DNA from: Kitasatospora sp. NBC_00240
GTDB lineage: Bacteria; Actinomycetota; Actinomycetes; Streptomycetales; Streptomycetaceae
DNA: 64,000 nucleotides
Assembly: GCF_026342405.1 (NCBI RefSeq)
Contig: NZ_JAPEMU010000001.1
Span: forward strand, 4,340,001-4,404,000
Direction of reading: 5' to 3'
The notes under the pieces were generated by a model. That model was not told the origin of the DNA and searched no databases. It saw only the letters and a program-made list of their open reading frames with translations. This document shows positions 26,181 to 35,440 of this stretch, piece by piece. A program made the translations under genes and the position numbers. Numbering within the stretch: the stretch's first letter is position 1; every line of letters begins with the position of its first letter.

Positions 26181-26227
26181 ACGGCCCGCGAGCCCGCTCC
26201 CCGGTGGGGAACGGGCTCGCGGGCCGT
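26181..26227 (-). terminator. Terminator of the dicarboxylate symporter gene
   Basis: Perfect 16-bp inverted repeat (26181-26196 with 26212-26227) 23 nt after the leftward symporter stop. Confidence 0.85.
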
Positions 26228-26250
26228 GACGGGCGGGGCGCCGGGGCCGG

Positions 26251-27594
26251 TCAGGCCGCGGCGGGCACCTTCTCGCCGGCCTGGGCCGGGACGGAGACCG
26301 GGGTCTCGTCGTACAGGTCGCCGGTCGGGTTGTTGTAGGCCACCAGGTCGAGGGTCTTCTCGCGGGCCGCCACCAGGATCGGCACGACCGCCTGACCGGC
26401 CACGTTCGTGGCGGTCCTGACCATGTCCAGGATCGGGTCGATGGCCAGCAGCAGACCGACGCCCTCCAGGGGCAGGCCCAGGGTGGAGAGGGTCAGGGTC
26501 AGCATCACGATGGCGCCGGTCAGACCGGCGGTGGCGGCGGAGCCGATCACCGAGACGAAGGCGATCAGCAGGTAGTCACCGATGCCGAGGTGGATGCCGT
26601 AGACCTGGGCGACGAAGATCGCGGCCAGCGAGGGGTAGATCGCGGCGCAACCGTCCATCTTGGTGGTCGCCCCGAACGGGACGGCGAAGCTGGCGTAGTC
26701 GCTCGGGACGCCGAGGCGCTCGGTGACGCGGCGGGTGACCGGCAGGGTGCCGACCGAGGAGCGGGAGACGAAGGCCAGCTGGATGGCGGGCCAGGCGCCC
26801 TTGAAGAAGTTGAGCGGGTTGAGGCCGCCGACGAACTTCAGGAGCAGGGAGTAGACCACGAACAGCACCAGGGCGCAGCCGACGTAGACGTCCACGGTGA
26901 GGGTGGCGAAGGGCTTCAGCAGGTCCCAGCCGTACTTGGCGACGGACTTGCCGATCAGGCCGAGGGTGCCGAGCGGGGAGAGCCGGATGACCCACCACAG
27001 GGCGGTCTGGGTGAGCTCCAGGACGGTCTCGTTGAGCTTGAGGACCGGGGCGGCCTTGTCGCCGAGCTTGATGATCGCGGCGCCGACCACGACCGCCAGG
27101 AAGACGATCTGCAGGACGTTCACCTCGGTGAAGGAGGTGACGATGTTGGTCGGGACGATCCCGGTCAGGAAGTCGACCCAGGTGCCGGAGGACTTGGGCG
27201 CCTTCAGGCCCTCGGTGGAGAGGTCGGTGCCCTGGCCGGGGTTGGTGAGCAGGCCCAGGCCCAGGCCGATCGCGACGGCGATCAGCGAGGTGATCAGGAA
27301 CCAGAGCAGGGTGCGGCCGGCCAGCCGGGCGGCGTTGGTGACGTTGCGCAGGTTGGCGACGCTCACCACGATCGCGGTGAAGACGAGCGGCGGGACGGCC
27401 AGCTTGAGCAGCTGGACGAAGATCCGGCCGATGGTCTCCAGGGTGGTGGCCAGCCAGGAGATGTCGGCGGTCCGGGCGAGGTAGCCGAGGGCGACGCCGA
27501 GCACGAGGCCGGCGACGATCTGGACCCAGAAGGGGGTCGTCCGGACTCGGGAGAGCAGGGAGGGCGACGCGGTGACGTCGGGCGCTGCGGACAT
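26251..27594 (-). CDS. Dicarboxylate/amino acid:cation symporter (DAACS family)
   Basis: 447-residue membrane carrier of the DctA/GltP family, importing C4-dicarboxylates or glutamate with H+ or Na+. The serine-rich reentrant loop AFVSRSSVGTLPVT, the motif FAVPFGATTKMDGCA and the ...ATNVAGQAVVPILVA helix carry the substrate and cation residues. The ATG at 27594 is selected; upstream in-frame sequence is basic and not homologous. A 38-codon frame and a hairpin precede it (27666-27684). Confidence 0.92.
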   Translation of the reverse strand: MSAAPDVTASPSLLSRVRTTPFWVQIVAGLVLGVALGYLARTADISWLATTLETIGRIFVQLLKLAVPPLVFTAIVVSVANLRNVTNAARLAGRTLLWFLITSLIAVAIGLGLGLLTNPGQGTDLSTEGLKAPKSSGTWVDFLTGIVPTNIVTSFTEVNVLQIVFLAVVVGAAIIKLGDKAAPVLKLNETVLELTQTALWWVIRLSPLGTLGLIGKSVAKYGWDLLKPFATLTVDVYVGCALVLFVVYSLLLKFVGGLNPLNFFKGAWPAIQLAFVSRSSVGTLPVTRRVTERLGVPSDYASFAVPFGATTKMDGCAAIYPSLAAIFVAQVYGIHLGIGDYLLIAFVSVIGSAATAGLTGAIVMLTLTLSTLGLPLEGVGLLLAIDPILDMVRTATNVAGQAVVPILVAAREKTLDLVAYNNPTGDLYDETPVSVPAQAGEKVPAAA

Positions 27595-27665
27595 GGCGGT
27601 GCGGCTCCGGGAGAGGGAGTGCTGAACGGGGAGGGGGAGACGGGGAGGCGGCACGGCGCGGAGCC

Positions 27666-27684
27666 GGCACCTCGGGGAGGTGCC
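27666..27684. other. Hairpin between small frame and symporter gene
   Basis: GGCACCTC (27666-27673) pairs with GAGGTGCC (27677-27684) around GGG. It lies between the stop of the small frame at 27699 and the symporter start; together they resemble a leader-peptide attenuator layout, though no competing fold was worked out. Confidence 0.4.
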
Positions 27685-27698
27685 TCGGGGCGTGCCGC

Positions 27699-27815
27699 CT
27701 AGATACAGCTGCCGGCGCGACAGGCGCGCGGGCCGTCCACAGCACCGGACAGGCGCATGCCGGCCGCGGGCATCGAGCCCTGGCCCTGCATTCGGGGTGC
27801 GCCTGTGGTGGTCAT
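27699..27815 (-). CDS. Possible 38-residue leader peptide upstream of symporter
   Basis: A small frame starting ATG at 27815 with a basic/Gly/Met-rich product ending GPRACRAGSCI, 104 nt before the symporter start. I do not recognise it. Points in favour: it sits in an otherwise long leader, ends with two cysteines near the C-terminus, and is followed by a hairpin. Points against: the ribosome site is poor and frames of this size arise by chance in GC-rich DNA. Confidence 0.35.
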   Translation of the reverse strand: MTTTGAPRMQGQGSMPAAGMRLSGAVDGPRACRAGSCI

Positions 27816-27992
27816 GAGCGGAACGTTAGCAGTAAAGCTTTGAGATGTTCAAAGCACATGTTTGAGATGCGGGCACGAACCAAGCTGACGCCCCATCACA
27901 TCCACCCTCGACCGCTCGATTGACCCCGTCCGGTTATACGTATAACTTTGAGGACTGTCCTACTGCCCCCTGCCCACCGGAGACCCGCCCCC
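27816..27992. promoter_or_regulatory. Divergent promoter region with two operator-like palindromes
   Basis: AT-rich spacer between the leftward symporter unit and a rightward MFS gene. Two symmetric sites are visible: GCTTTGA-N5-TCAAAGC at 27837-27855 (followed by a TTTGAGATG copy at 27860) and the perfect 14-mer GTTATACGTATAAC at 27933-27946. The first lies on the symporter side, the second 47 nt before the MFS start. No regulator gene is adjacent. Confidence 0.65.
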
Positions 27993-29198
27993 ATGGGCTA
28001 CCTCGCCCTGCTCCGTGCCCCGCACGTCACCCGACTCCTGCTCGGCACCCTGCTCGGGCGCCTCCCGGCCGGCATGACCGCCCTCGTGATCGCCCTCGCC
28101 CTGCGCGACGCCGGCGCCCCGTACGGCCGGATCGGCCTGGCCACCGCCGCGTACGCGATCGCCGCCGCCGTCGGCGGGCCCGTCCTCGGCCGGATCGTCG
28201 ACCGCACCGGACAGCCCCGGGTGCTGCTCAGCGCCGCCGTGGTCGCCGGGCTCGGGTACGCCCTGCTCGCCCTCGCCCCGGGTTCCCCCGTCGCCGCCAC
28301 CGTCGGCGCCGCCGTCGCCGGCCTCGCCATGCCCCCGCTGGAGCCGTGCCTGCGCGCCCTGTGGCCCGCCGTGGTCGACGAGGAGCAGCTGGACACCGCG
28401 TACGCCTTCGACTCCGCCGCCCAGCAGATCCTCTACGTCGCCGGACCGCTCGCGGTGGCCGGCATCGCCGCCGCCTTCAGCCCGGTCACCGCCCTCTGGA
28501 CCGCCGCCGGGCTCGGCCTGGCCGGCGCCCTGGTGGTCGCCACCGCGGCGCCCGCCCGCGCCTGGCAGGCCCCGCCGCGCGCGCAGTCCGCCGGGCTGCT
28601 CGGCCCGCTGCGCTCGCCGGGCCTGGTCCTGCTCCTGATCGGCCTGGCCGGCGCCGGCTGGACGGTCGGCTCGCAGAACGTGCTCTTCATCGCGTACGCC
28701 GAGCAGCACAGCGGCGTCCCCGGCGGCGCGGGCACGCTGCTCGCCCTGGCCGCCGTCGGAGGGCTGGCCGGCGCGCTGGTGTACGGCGCGGTCAAGTGGC
28801 GCAGCGGCACCGCCACCCGGACCTGGGTGATGGCCCTCGGGATGGCCGCCGCCTACCTGCCGCTGCTGCTGCTCCCCGGCCCGGCGGCGTTCTGCGCGCT
28901 GGCGCTGCTCTCCGGCATCGGACTGGCCCCGCTGCTGGCGGCCGCCTTCGTGCTGATCGCGGAACTGGCGCCGGCCGGCACGGTCACCGAGGCCTTCGCC
29001 TGGCTGATCACCCTCTTCGCGACCGGCAACGCGCTCGGCTACGCGGTCTCGGGGGCACTGGTGGACACCTCGCTGCGGGCGGTCGCGCTCTGCGCCGTCG
29101 GCGGGATCGGGCTCGGCGGGCTGCTGCTGTTCGGCGCCCGGGGCTGGTTCCGGCCGGCGCCCGCGCCGGTGCTCGCGCGGCCCGTCCCGGTGGGCTGA
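27993..29198 (+). CDS. MFS transporter (12-TM)
   Basis: 401 residues, about 12 membrane helices. It starts MGYLALLRAPHVTRLLLG, typical of the small actinobacterial MFS class, with a motif A-like GPVLGRIVDRTGQPRVLL between helices 2 and 3. Substrate unknown. The ATG at 27993 follows GGAGACCCGCCCCC; an earlier TTG (27948) falls immediately after the 14-bp palindrome and is less likely. Confidence 0.85.
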   Translation: MGYLALLRAPHVTRLLLGTLLGRLPAGMTALVIALALRDAGAPYGRIGLATAAYAIAAAVGGPVLGRIVDRTGQPRVLLSAAVVAGLGYALLALAPGSPVAATVGAAVAGLAMPPLEPCLRALWPAVVDEEQLDTAYAFDSAAQQILYVAGPLAVAGIAAAFSPVTALWTAAGLGLAGALVVATAAPARAWQAPPRAQSAGLLGPLRSPGLVLLLIGLAGAGWTVGSQNVLFIAYAEQHSGVPGGAGTLLALAAVGGLAGALVYGAVKWRSGTATRTWVMALGMAAAYLPLLLLPGPAAFCALALLSGIGLAPLLAAAFVLIAELAPAGTVTEAFAWLITLFATGNALGYAVSGALVDTSLRAVALCAVGGIGLGGLLLFGARGWFRPAPAPVLARPVPVG

Positions 29199-29368
29199 GC
29201 CCGGGCCGTCCCGCGGGCCGGGGCAGGGCTGCCCGGCGGGCACCGTGAGGTGCCGTCACCGGTACGGCCGGGGATGATGGTTGAGCAGGTGAAGTTGTCG
29301 CAGCTTTGTGACAGCCGTGTGCGAACACTTGTCCCCGTGTGCGGCACGCGTGGACATAGTGTTCGGGC

Positions 29369-31618
29369 ATGGCACCGACGCGCCCCCCGAGGCCCGACTC
29401 CTCCGAGACCCCACGACTCAGAGCAGGCCGCGGACACGCGGCGCTCCGCTCGGCCCGCCACGGAGCGACCTTCCTGACGGTCAGCGTGCTGTCCGGCGTG
29501 CTGCTGGCCGGCATGGCGCTGCCCGCCGTCGGCGCGCTCGGCCTCACGGCCAAGAGCACCGCCGACAGTTTCGACAGCATCCCCGACGAGTTCAAGACCC
29601 CGGCCCTCTCCCAGGCGACCCAGATCTTCGACGCCAAGGGCGGCCTGATAGCCAAGGTCTACGAGCGCGACCGGACGGTGCTGACGGCCGAACAGATGGC
29701 CCCGATCATGCGCCGGGCCCAGGTCGACATCGAGGACGCCCGGTTCTACGAGCACGGCGCGGTGGACCTCAAGGGCGTGCTCCGCGCGGCCAGCAAGAAC
29801 GCCGAGAGCGGCGCCACCGTGCAGGGCGCGTCCACGCTGACCCAGCAGTACGTGAAGAACGTCAACGTCGAGAAGGCCGGCGACGACGTGGCGGCCGTCC
29901 GGGAGGCGCAGCGAAAGACCCTGGGCCGCAAGATCCAGGAGCTGAAGTACGCCATCAAGCTGGAGGAGGACCTGACCAAGGACCAGATCCTCACCAACTA
30001 CCTCAACATCACCTACTACGGGAACGGCGCCTACGGTGTCGAGGCCGCCTCCCAGCGCTACTTCAGCAAGAGCAACAAGGACCTCACCGTCCCCGAGGCG
30101 GCCACCCTGGCCGGTCTGGTGCAGAACCCCTCGCAGTACGACCCGAAGCTGCACCCGCAGGCGGCGCAGAAGCGCCGCGACGTGGTGATCGACAAGCTGC
30201 TGGAGAACAAGCACATCACCGCGGAGCAGGCCAAGGACGCCAAGGCCGCCCCGCTCGGGCTGGCCTACCACCCGCCGCGCAACGGCTGCATCACCGCCAA
30301 CGCCGGGATGGGCTTCTTCTGCGACTACATCCGGCACGTGGTGAAGCAGGACCCGGCCTTCGGCAAGAACGCGGCCGAGCGCAAGAAGTTCTGGGACCAG
30401 GGCGGCCTGAACATCTACACCACCCTCGACCCGGACAAGCAGGCCGCCGCGCAGGACGCCGTGAGCGGCAACGTGAAGGTCACCGACAGCGTCTCGGCCG
30501 CCGCGACCATGATCGAGCCGGGCACCGGCAAGATCCTGGCGATGGCGCAGACCCGCCCGTACGGGCTGGACCCGAACAAGAACGAGACCGTCGTGAACTA
30601 CAACGTCGACGCGGCGATGGGCGGCGGCAACGGGTTCCAGCCCGGGTCGACCTTCAAGCCGGTCGTCGCGGCGGCGGCCCTGGAGGCGGGGCTCCCGGCG
30701 ACCCAGTCGTACCCGGCGCCGAACCGCATCGACTACCCGACCATGAAGACCTGCGACGGCACCTGGAAGAACCTCGCCACCGGCAAGGAACGCAGCGTGC
30801 CCAACGAGTCGGCCAAGGAGTTCGGCCCGTACCAGCTGAAGGAGGCGATGGCCCTGTCGGTCAACACCTACTTCGTGCAGATGGAGCAGGAGATCGGGCT
30901 CTGCCCGGTCAAGCAGATGGCCAACAAGCTCGGCATCGGCGCCAAGGCCAGCGGCAAGCCGCTGGAGGAGGTCCCCGCGATGGCGCTGGGCGTGGAGGAG
31001 GTCAGCCCGCTGACCATGGCGAACGTCTACGCGACCTTCGCCGCCCGCGGCGTCTACTGCACCCCGCTCTCGATCAACAAGATCACCCGGGTGGACGGCC
31101 GGGACGTCCCGGTGCCGCCCGCCTCGTGCAACCAGGTGATCTCGCAGCTGACCGCCGACACCCTCACCACCGTCCTGAACGGTGTGACCGAGAAGGGCAC
31201 GGGCGCCGACCTCGGTCTGACCGACCGGCGGCAGATCGCCGGCAAGACCGGCACCTCGGACCAGAAGAAGGCCGCCTGGTTCGACGGCTACACCCCGCAG
31301 CTCGCCACCGCCGTCTGGCTCGGCGGCCCGGCCGGCGGCGTCGAGATGCGCAACATCACCATCAACGGGGAGTTCACCCGGGAGGTGTTCGGCGCCACCG
31401 GCCCCGGACCGATCTGGCGGGACGCCATGAACCAGGCCCTGCACGGCACCCCCAAGGAGCCGCTGAACATGATCTACATCCCCGACCCGCCGCCGCGGAC
31501 CGATCCCAAGTCCACCACCGGCCCCGCGGCGAGCCCGGGGGCCACCGACGGGACGCCCTCCCCCGGGGCCACGCAACGCCGGCCGCGCGGGACGGGGAAG
31601 CCGACCGACCAGCCGTAG
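29369..31618 (+). CDS. Class A penicillin-binding protein (transglycosylase/transpeptidase)
   Basis: 749-residue bifunctional cell-wall synthase: short basic cytoplasmic tail, one membrane anchor (about 33-55), GT51 glycosyltransferase domain with catalytic E122 in DIEDARFYEHGAVD and GASTLTQQYVKN, then the transpeptidase with nucleophile S427 in GSTFKP, SVNTY and K626 in KTGTSDQ. The C-terminal ~45 residues are Pro/Thr/Gly-rich. All catalytic motifs are intact. It polymerises and crosslinks peptidoglycan outside the membrane. Confidence 0.95.
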   Translation: MAPTRPPRPDSSETPRLRAGRGHAALRSARHGATFLTVSVLSGVLLAGMALPAVGALGLTAKSTADSFDSIPDEFKTPALSQATQIFDAKGGLIAKVYERDRTVLTAEQMAPIMRRAQVDIEDARFYEHGAVDLKGVLRAASKNAESGATVQGASTLTQQYVKNVNVEKAGDDVAAVREAQRKTLGRKIQELKYAIKLEEDLTKDQILTNYLNITYYGNGAYGVEAASQRYFSKSNKDLTVPEAATLAGLVQNPSQYDPKLHPQAAQKRRDVVIDKLLENKHITAEQAKDAKAAPLGLAYHPPRNGCITANAGMGFFCDYIRHVVKQDPAFGKNAAERKKFWDQGGLNIYTTLDPDKQAAAQDAVSGNVKVTDSVSAAATMIEPGTGKILAMAQTRPYGLDPNKNETVVNYNVDAAMGGGNGFQPGSTFKPVVAAAALEAGLPATQSYPAPNRIDYPTMKTCDGTWKNLATGKERSVPNESAKEFGPYQLKEAMALSVNTYFVQMEQEIGLCPVKQMANKLGIGAKASGKPLEEVPAMALGVEEVSPLTMANVYATFAARGVYCTPLSINKITRVDGRDVPVPPASCNQVISQLTADTLTTVLNGVTEKGTGADLGLTDRRQIAGKTGTSDQKKAAWFDGYTPQLATAVWLGGPAGGVEMRNITINGEFTREVFGATGPGPIWRDAMNQALHGTPKEPLNMIYIPDPPPRTDPKSTTGPAASPGATDGTPSPGATQRRPRGTGKPTDQP

Positions 31619-31663
31619 CCCGGCCGGCCGGATCGTCACCGGGTGGTTCGGGGACGGGCCGGA

Positions 31664-32704
31664 TCAGGCCCCGGCGGGAGCGGTGGACGAGCGGAGGACC
31701 AGGCCGGTGGCCAGGGCGGCCATCGGCCTGACCGGCTCGCCCCGCAGCAGCCCGGCCAGCGCGGCCAGGCCGACCCGGCCGAGCTCCTCGCCGGGCAGGT
31801 CGACCGTGGTCAGCGGCGGCGCGAGCAGGCCCGCCACCGGGATGTTGTCGATGCCCACCACCGAGACGTCCGCCGGGATCCGCAGCCCCAGTTCGGCCGC
31901 CGCCTGGTAGACGCCCGAGGCCACCACGTCGTCGTCGCAGATCACCGCGCGCGGACGGTCGGCCCGGCTCAGCAGCTCGTGGGCGGCGGCGCGGGCCGCC
32001 GGCTGGCCCAGGTTGAGGCTGACGCCCAGCTCCAGCACCTCCAGCCCGAGCTCCTCGGCGGCCCGCTCGAAAGCCTGCTGGCGGACCCGGAAGGTGTACG
32101 CGGAGTGGATCGAGCGCAGGTGGCCGATCCGGCGGTGGCCGAGCCCGGCGAGGTGGCCGACGGCGTCCCGCATGCCGCCGGCGACGTCCAGTTCGACGGT
32201 CGGCCGGGCGGGGTCGGTGCCCGGGTCGGCGTCCAGGAAGACCACGGGGGTGTCGGCGGGCAGCTCACCGAGTTGGCTGTCGTCCGGCGAGCAGATCAGC
32301 AGGCCGTCGAAGCGGCTGGTGGTGGCGGCCTCGGCGAGGGTGGCGCTGCCCCAGCCGGAGCTGACCACCACGGCCAGCCCGTGCCGGCCGGCCTCCTCGT
32401 GCACGCCCATCAGCACCCGGCCGAAGAACGGCCCGAGGATGTTCGGGACGGCGAGCAGGATCATCCCGCTGCGGCCGAGCCGCAGCTGGCGCCCGGCGGC
32501 CTGCGGCCGGTAGCCGAGCCCGCGGGCGGCCGCCCGGACCCGCTCCCGGGTCGCCTCCGACACCCGGTGGCCGGCCTGCGAACCGGAGAACACCAGCGAG
32601 ACGGTGGCCTGGGAGACGCCGGCCAGCCGGGCCACGTCCCGCCCGGTCGGGCGGCGCGGCGCCGGCCCGGGCCGGCCCGCCTGCGGAGTCCCGTCCGGGG
32701 GCAC
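31664..32704 (-). CDS. LacI family transcriptional regulator
   Basis: 346 residues: N-terminal HTH (TGRDVARLAGVSQATVSLVF) and hinge (RVRAAARGLGYRPQ), then a periplasmic-binding-type sugar sensor (FFGRVLMGVHEEAGRHGL, VVGIDNIPVAGLLAPPLTTV). Start is a GTG at 32704. No sugar transport or catabolic gene is adjacent, so its target cannot be read from context; the DUF4229 gene lies 8 nt upstream on the same strand. Confidence 0.9.
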   Translation of the reverse strand: MPPDGTPQAGRPGPAPRRPTGRDVARLAGVSQATVSLVFSGSQAGHRVSEATRERVRAAARGLGYRPQAAGRQLRLGRSGMILLAVPNILGPFFGRVLMGVHEEAGRHGLAVVVSSGWGSATLAEAATTSRFDGLLICSPDDSQLGELPADTPVVFLDADPGTDPARPTVELDVAGGMRDAVGHLAGLGHRRIGHLRSIHSAYTFRVRQQAFERAAEELGLEVLELGVSLNLGQPAARAAAHELLSRADRPRAVICDDDVVASGVYQAAAELGLRIPADVSVVGIDNIPVAGLLAPPLTTVDLPGEELGRVGLAALAGLLRGEPVRPMAALATGLVLRSSTAPAGA

Positions 32705-32712
32705 GGGAGCGG

Positions 32713-33162
32713 TCAGTTCTGAGCGGCGGACGCCGAGCGCGCCGCGTCGTCGGCGGCGTCCTCCTCGGCGTTCTGGGCGGCGATGCGGTCGGCGGTCCTG
32801 CTGCGCAGCCGGCCGCTCACCTTGTCGGCGATCTGCGCCGACATCTGGTCCCGCTGCTTGCTGAGCAGGACGTAGCTCAGCGGCGCCGAGACCAGGGCCG
32901 CGAGCAGTACGAGGAAGACGTAGCCGGACGCGCCGGCGACCGGGATGACCCCGAAGTGGCCCAGCAGCAGGGCGAGCAGCAGGCAGCCGAGGAAGATGCT
33001 GGCCCGCATCGAGGTGTAGCGGAGCGTGGCGTGCGCGGTGCTGATCGGCGGGGGACCGATCGGCGCGGTGCCGTCCGACGGCGGGCTGCTCGGCGACTGG
33101 CTGCTCTGCGGCTGGCTGCTCTGCGGCTGGCTGCTCAGCGGCTTGCTGCTCACGAGGGACAT
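32713..33162 (-). CDS. DUF4229 membrane protein
   Basis: 149 residues with a Ser/Gln/Pro-rich N-terminus that includes repeated SSQPQ units, two closely spaced membrane helices (about 52-72 and 77-97) and a charged C-terminal helix. The segment LRYTSMRASIFLGCLLLALLLG followed by LSKQRDQMSAQIADKV is characteristic of the actinobacterial DUF4229 family (described in part here). Function unknown. Confidence 0.82.
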   Translation of the reverse strand: MSLVSSKPLSSQPQSSQPQSSQSPSSPPSDGTAPIGPPPISTAHATLRYTSMRASIFLGCLLLALLLGHFGVIPVAGASGYVFLVLLAALVSAPLSYVLLSKQRDQMSAQIADKVSGRLRSRTADRIAAQNAEEDAADDAARSASAAQN

Positions 33163-33218
33163 CCTTACTGCACGGGTGGGTCCGGTCCGGTCTCCCAGTG
33201 AAGCATGCCGCGCCGGGC

Positions 33219-33239
33219 GGGCGGGGTACGGCCCCGCCC
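33219..33239 (-). terminator. Short GC hairpin after GNAT gene
   Basis: GGGCGGGG (33219-33226) pairs with CCCCGCCC (33232-33239), 5-nt loop, 20 nt past the leftward GNAT stop. Confidence 0.55.
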
Positions 33240-33259
33240 CGCTCCCGGCCCGGGGCGGG

Positions 33260-33793
33260 TCAGGCCAGGTCGCGCCAGAAGGTGATGTCGTCGCGGTCGT
33301 CGCCGGGGGCGACCCGGATCGCGCCGGGCACCCGCCCCACCTCCTGGTAGCCGCAGCGCCGGTAGAAGGCCTCCAGTCCGAGTCCGCCGCGGGCGGTCAG
33401 CCGCAGGCCGGCCAGTCCCCAGCCGCGGGCGGTCCGCTCGGCCTCGCTCATCAGCTCGACGCCGTACCCGCGGCCCTGGAAGTCGGGGTGCACCATGACC
33501 CGCTTGAGCATCCGCCAGTGCTCCATCAGCGGGAAGCGCATCGACTCGAAGAAGAGCAGCCCGGCGATCCGGCCGGTCCCGCGGTCGTGGGCGACCAGCA
33601 GGCGGTCCGGGCCGTCGGCCCCGGCCCCGGCCCCGGCGAACTGCTTCTCGGCGGTGGCCAGGACGTCGTCCGGGGTGACCGGCGGGACGAAGCCGACGGC
33701 CCCGCCGGCGTTGGTGACGTCCGCCCACAGCCGGACGATGCCGTCCCGCAGTTCGGGGGTGAGATCGGGGTCGAGGGTGAAACTCAGCGTCAT
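33260..33793 (-). CDS. GNAT family N-acetyltransferase
   Basis: 177-residue acetyltransferase. Core motif RVMVHPDFQGRGYGVELMSEAER (key part HPDFQGRGYG) and RLTARGGLGLEAFYRRCGYQEVGRVPG (key part EAFYRRCGY) are clear. The ATG at 33793 gives the expected beta1 strand (MTLSFTLDPDL). Substrate not predictable. Confidence 0.85.
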   Translation of the reverse strand: MTLSFTLDPDLTPELRDGIVRLWADVTNAGGAVGFVPPVTPDDVLATAEKQFAGAGAGADGPDRLLVAHDRGTGRIAGLLFFESMRFPLMEHWRMLKRVMVHPDFQGRGYGVELMSEAERTARGWGLAGLRLTARGGLGLEAFYRRCGYQEVGRVPGAIRVAPGDDRDDITFWRDLA

Positions 33794-33895
33794 GGACACT
33801 GATCCTATGAGCCCACCGTGAAGGGCAGGTGACGGGCACGCGCCCGTGGCGGCCGGGCGCCCGCCCCGCCCGGCCGGCCCCCGAGGGCCCACCGG

Positions 33896-35314
33896 TCAGG
33901 CCGGCGCCACCACCGGGACCACCGGCGCAGCCGGGCGCCGGCGCAGTGCCAGGCAGAGCAGCACCGCCACCGCGCAGAGCCCGCCGGCCGCGTACCAGGC
34001 CAGGTCGTAGTTGCCGAACGCGTCGCGGGACAGGCCCGCCAGGCCCGCCACCGCCGCGGCACCGATCTGGTGCGCGGCCAGCACCCAGCCGAAGACGATC
34101 GGCGCGTCCGCCCCGAAGTGCTGGCGGCAGAGCGCGACGGTCGGCGGCACGGTGGCCACCCAGTCCAGGCCGTAGAAGATCACGAAGGCCAGGATCGGCG
34201 GCTTCAGGGAGCCGGCGAACAGTTGCGGCAGGAACAGCAGCGAGATCCCGCGCAGCGCGTAGTACGCGACCAGCAGCTTCCGGGAGTCGAAGCGGTCGGT
34301 GAACCAGCCGCTGGCGATCGTGCCCACCACGTCGAAGACCCCGACCATGGCCAGCAGGCCCGCCGCCGTGGTGACCGGCATGCCGTGGTCGTGCGCGGCC
34401 GGGATGAAGTGGGTGCCGACCAGGCCGGCGGTGGTCGCGCCGCAGATCGCGAAGGAGCCGGCGAGCAGCCAGAACGCCTTGCTGCGGGCGGCCTCCCGCA
34501 GCACCCGCAACGACCGGGCCAGCGCGCTGCCCTGCGTCACCGGCGCGGGCGGGGCCTCGGTCGCCCCGTACGGGAGCAGGCCGATGTCGGCCGGGCGCTC
34601 GCGCATCAGCAGCAGCACGGGGACGGCAACCGCGGTGGACGCCAGCGAGACCACCACCACGGCGGTCCGCCAGCCGTGCTGCTCGACGAGCGCGGCCAGC
34701 AGCGGCATGAAGATCAGGTTCCCCGCGGCGCCGCCGGCCGTCAGCACCCCGGTGACCAGCCCCTGCCGGGCCTGGAACCAGCGACCGGAGACCGTGGTGG
34801 CGAAGGCGCCGGCCATCGACCCGCTGCCGAGGCCGACCAGCACGCCCCAGCAGAGGATGAGCTGCCAGCTCTGCGTCATCAGGATGGTCAGCCCGGCGCC
34901 GGTCGAGATGGTCAGCAGCGCGCAGACCACCACCAGCCGGACGCCGAAGCGGTCCATCAGCGCGGCGGCGAACGGCGCGGTCAGGCCGTACAGGGTGAGG
35001 TTGACCGAGACGGCGCTCGCGATGGTCGCGTGCGACCAGCCGAACTCGCCGTTCAGCGCGTCCATCATCAGGCCGGGGGTGGAGCGGAACCCGGCCGAGC
35101 CGACCAGGACCAGCAGGGCCACGCCCGCGACCACCCAGGCGTAGTGCGGCCGGGACGCCCGGCGGAGGTCGCGGCCGGGGGCGGGGACGGGGCCGGGGAG
35201 GGTGGAGGCCGGACCGGCGGGAGCGGCGGAAGCGGCGGCGGGGACGACAGGGACGACGGGGACACGGTCGGCGGGGGCGGGCTCGGCGGCGGGGCGGGTG
35301 GTCGGTTCGGTCAC
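33896..35314 (-). CDS. MFS transporter, oxalate/formate antiporter-like (MCT type)
   Basis: 472 residues with an Ala/Pro-rich ~50-residue N-terminal tail and 12 membrane helices. HYAWVVAGVALLVLVGSAGFRSTPGLM and the motif-A region DRFGVRLVVV resemble monocarboxylate/oxalate-formate type MFS carriers. GTG start at 35314. It is divergent from a GlxA-type AraC regulator (126 nt between starts), which probably controls it. Substrate is probably an organic acid (inference). Confidence 0.86.
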   Translation of the reverse strand: MTEPTTRPAAEPAPADRVPVVPVVPAAASAAPAGPASTLPGPVPAPGRDLRRASRPHYAWVVAGVALLVLVGSAGFRSTPGLMMDALNGEFGWSHATIASAVSVNLTLYGLTAPFAAALMDRFGVRLVVVCALLTISTGAGLTILMTQSWQLILCWGVLVGLGSGSMAGAFATTVSGRWFQARQGLVTGVLTAGGAAGNLIFMPLLAALVEQHGWRTAVVVVSLASTAVAVPVLLLMRERPADIGLLPYGATEAPPAPVTQGSALARSLRVLREAARSKAFWLLAGSFAICGATTAGLVGTHFIPAAHDHGMPVTTAAGLLAMVGVFDVVGTIASGWFTDRFDSRKLLVAYYALRGISLLFLPQLFAGSLKPPILAFVIFYGLDWVATVPPTVALCRQHFGADAPIVFGWVLAAHQIGAAAVAGLAGLSRDAFGNYDLAWYAAGGLCAVAVLLCLALRRRPAAPVVPVVAPA

Positions 35315-35440
35315 AGAGCCGAGTGTCCCGAAGTCGGCCGACCCCTACGAGTGGCCTGACTGCCATGTTTCGTCAGGATCGGGCCAGCGACGTCCGCACC
35401 CGTGTGGCAGCATCGGGAGTCTCGACGAGGGGAGACCGGC

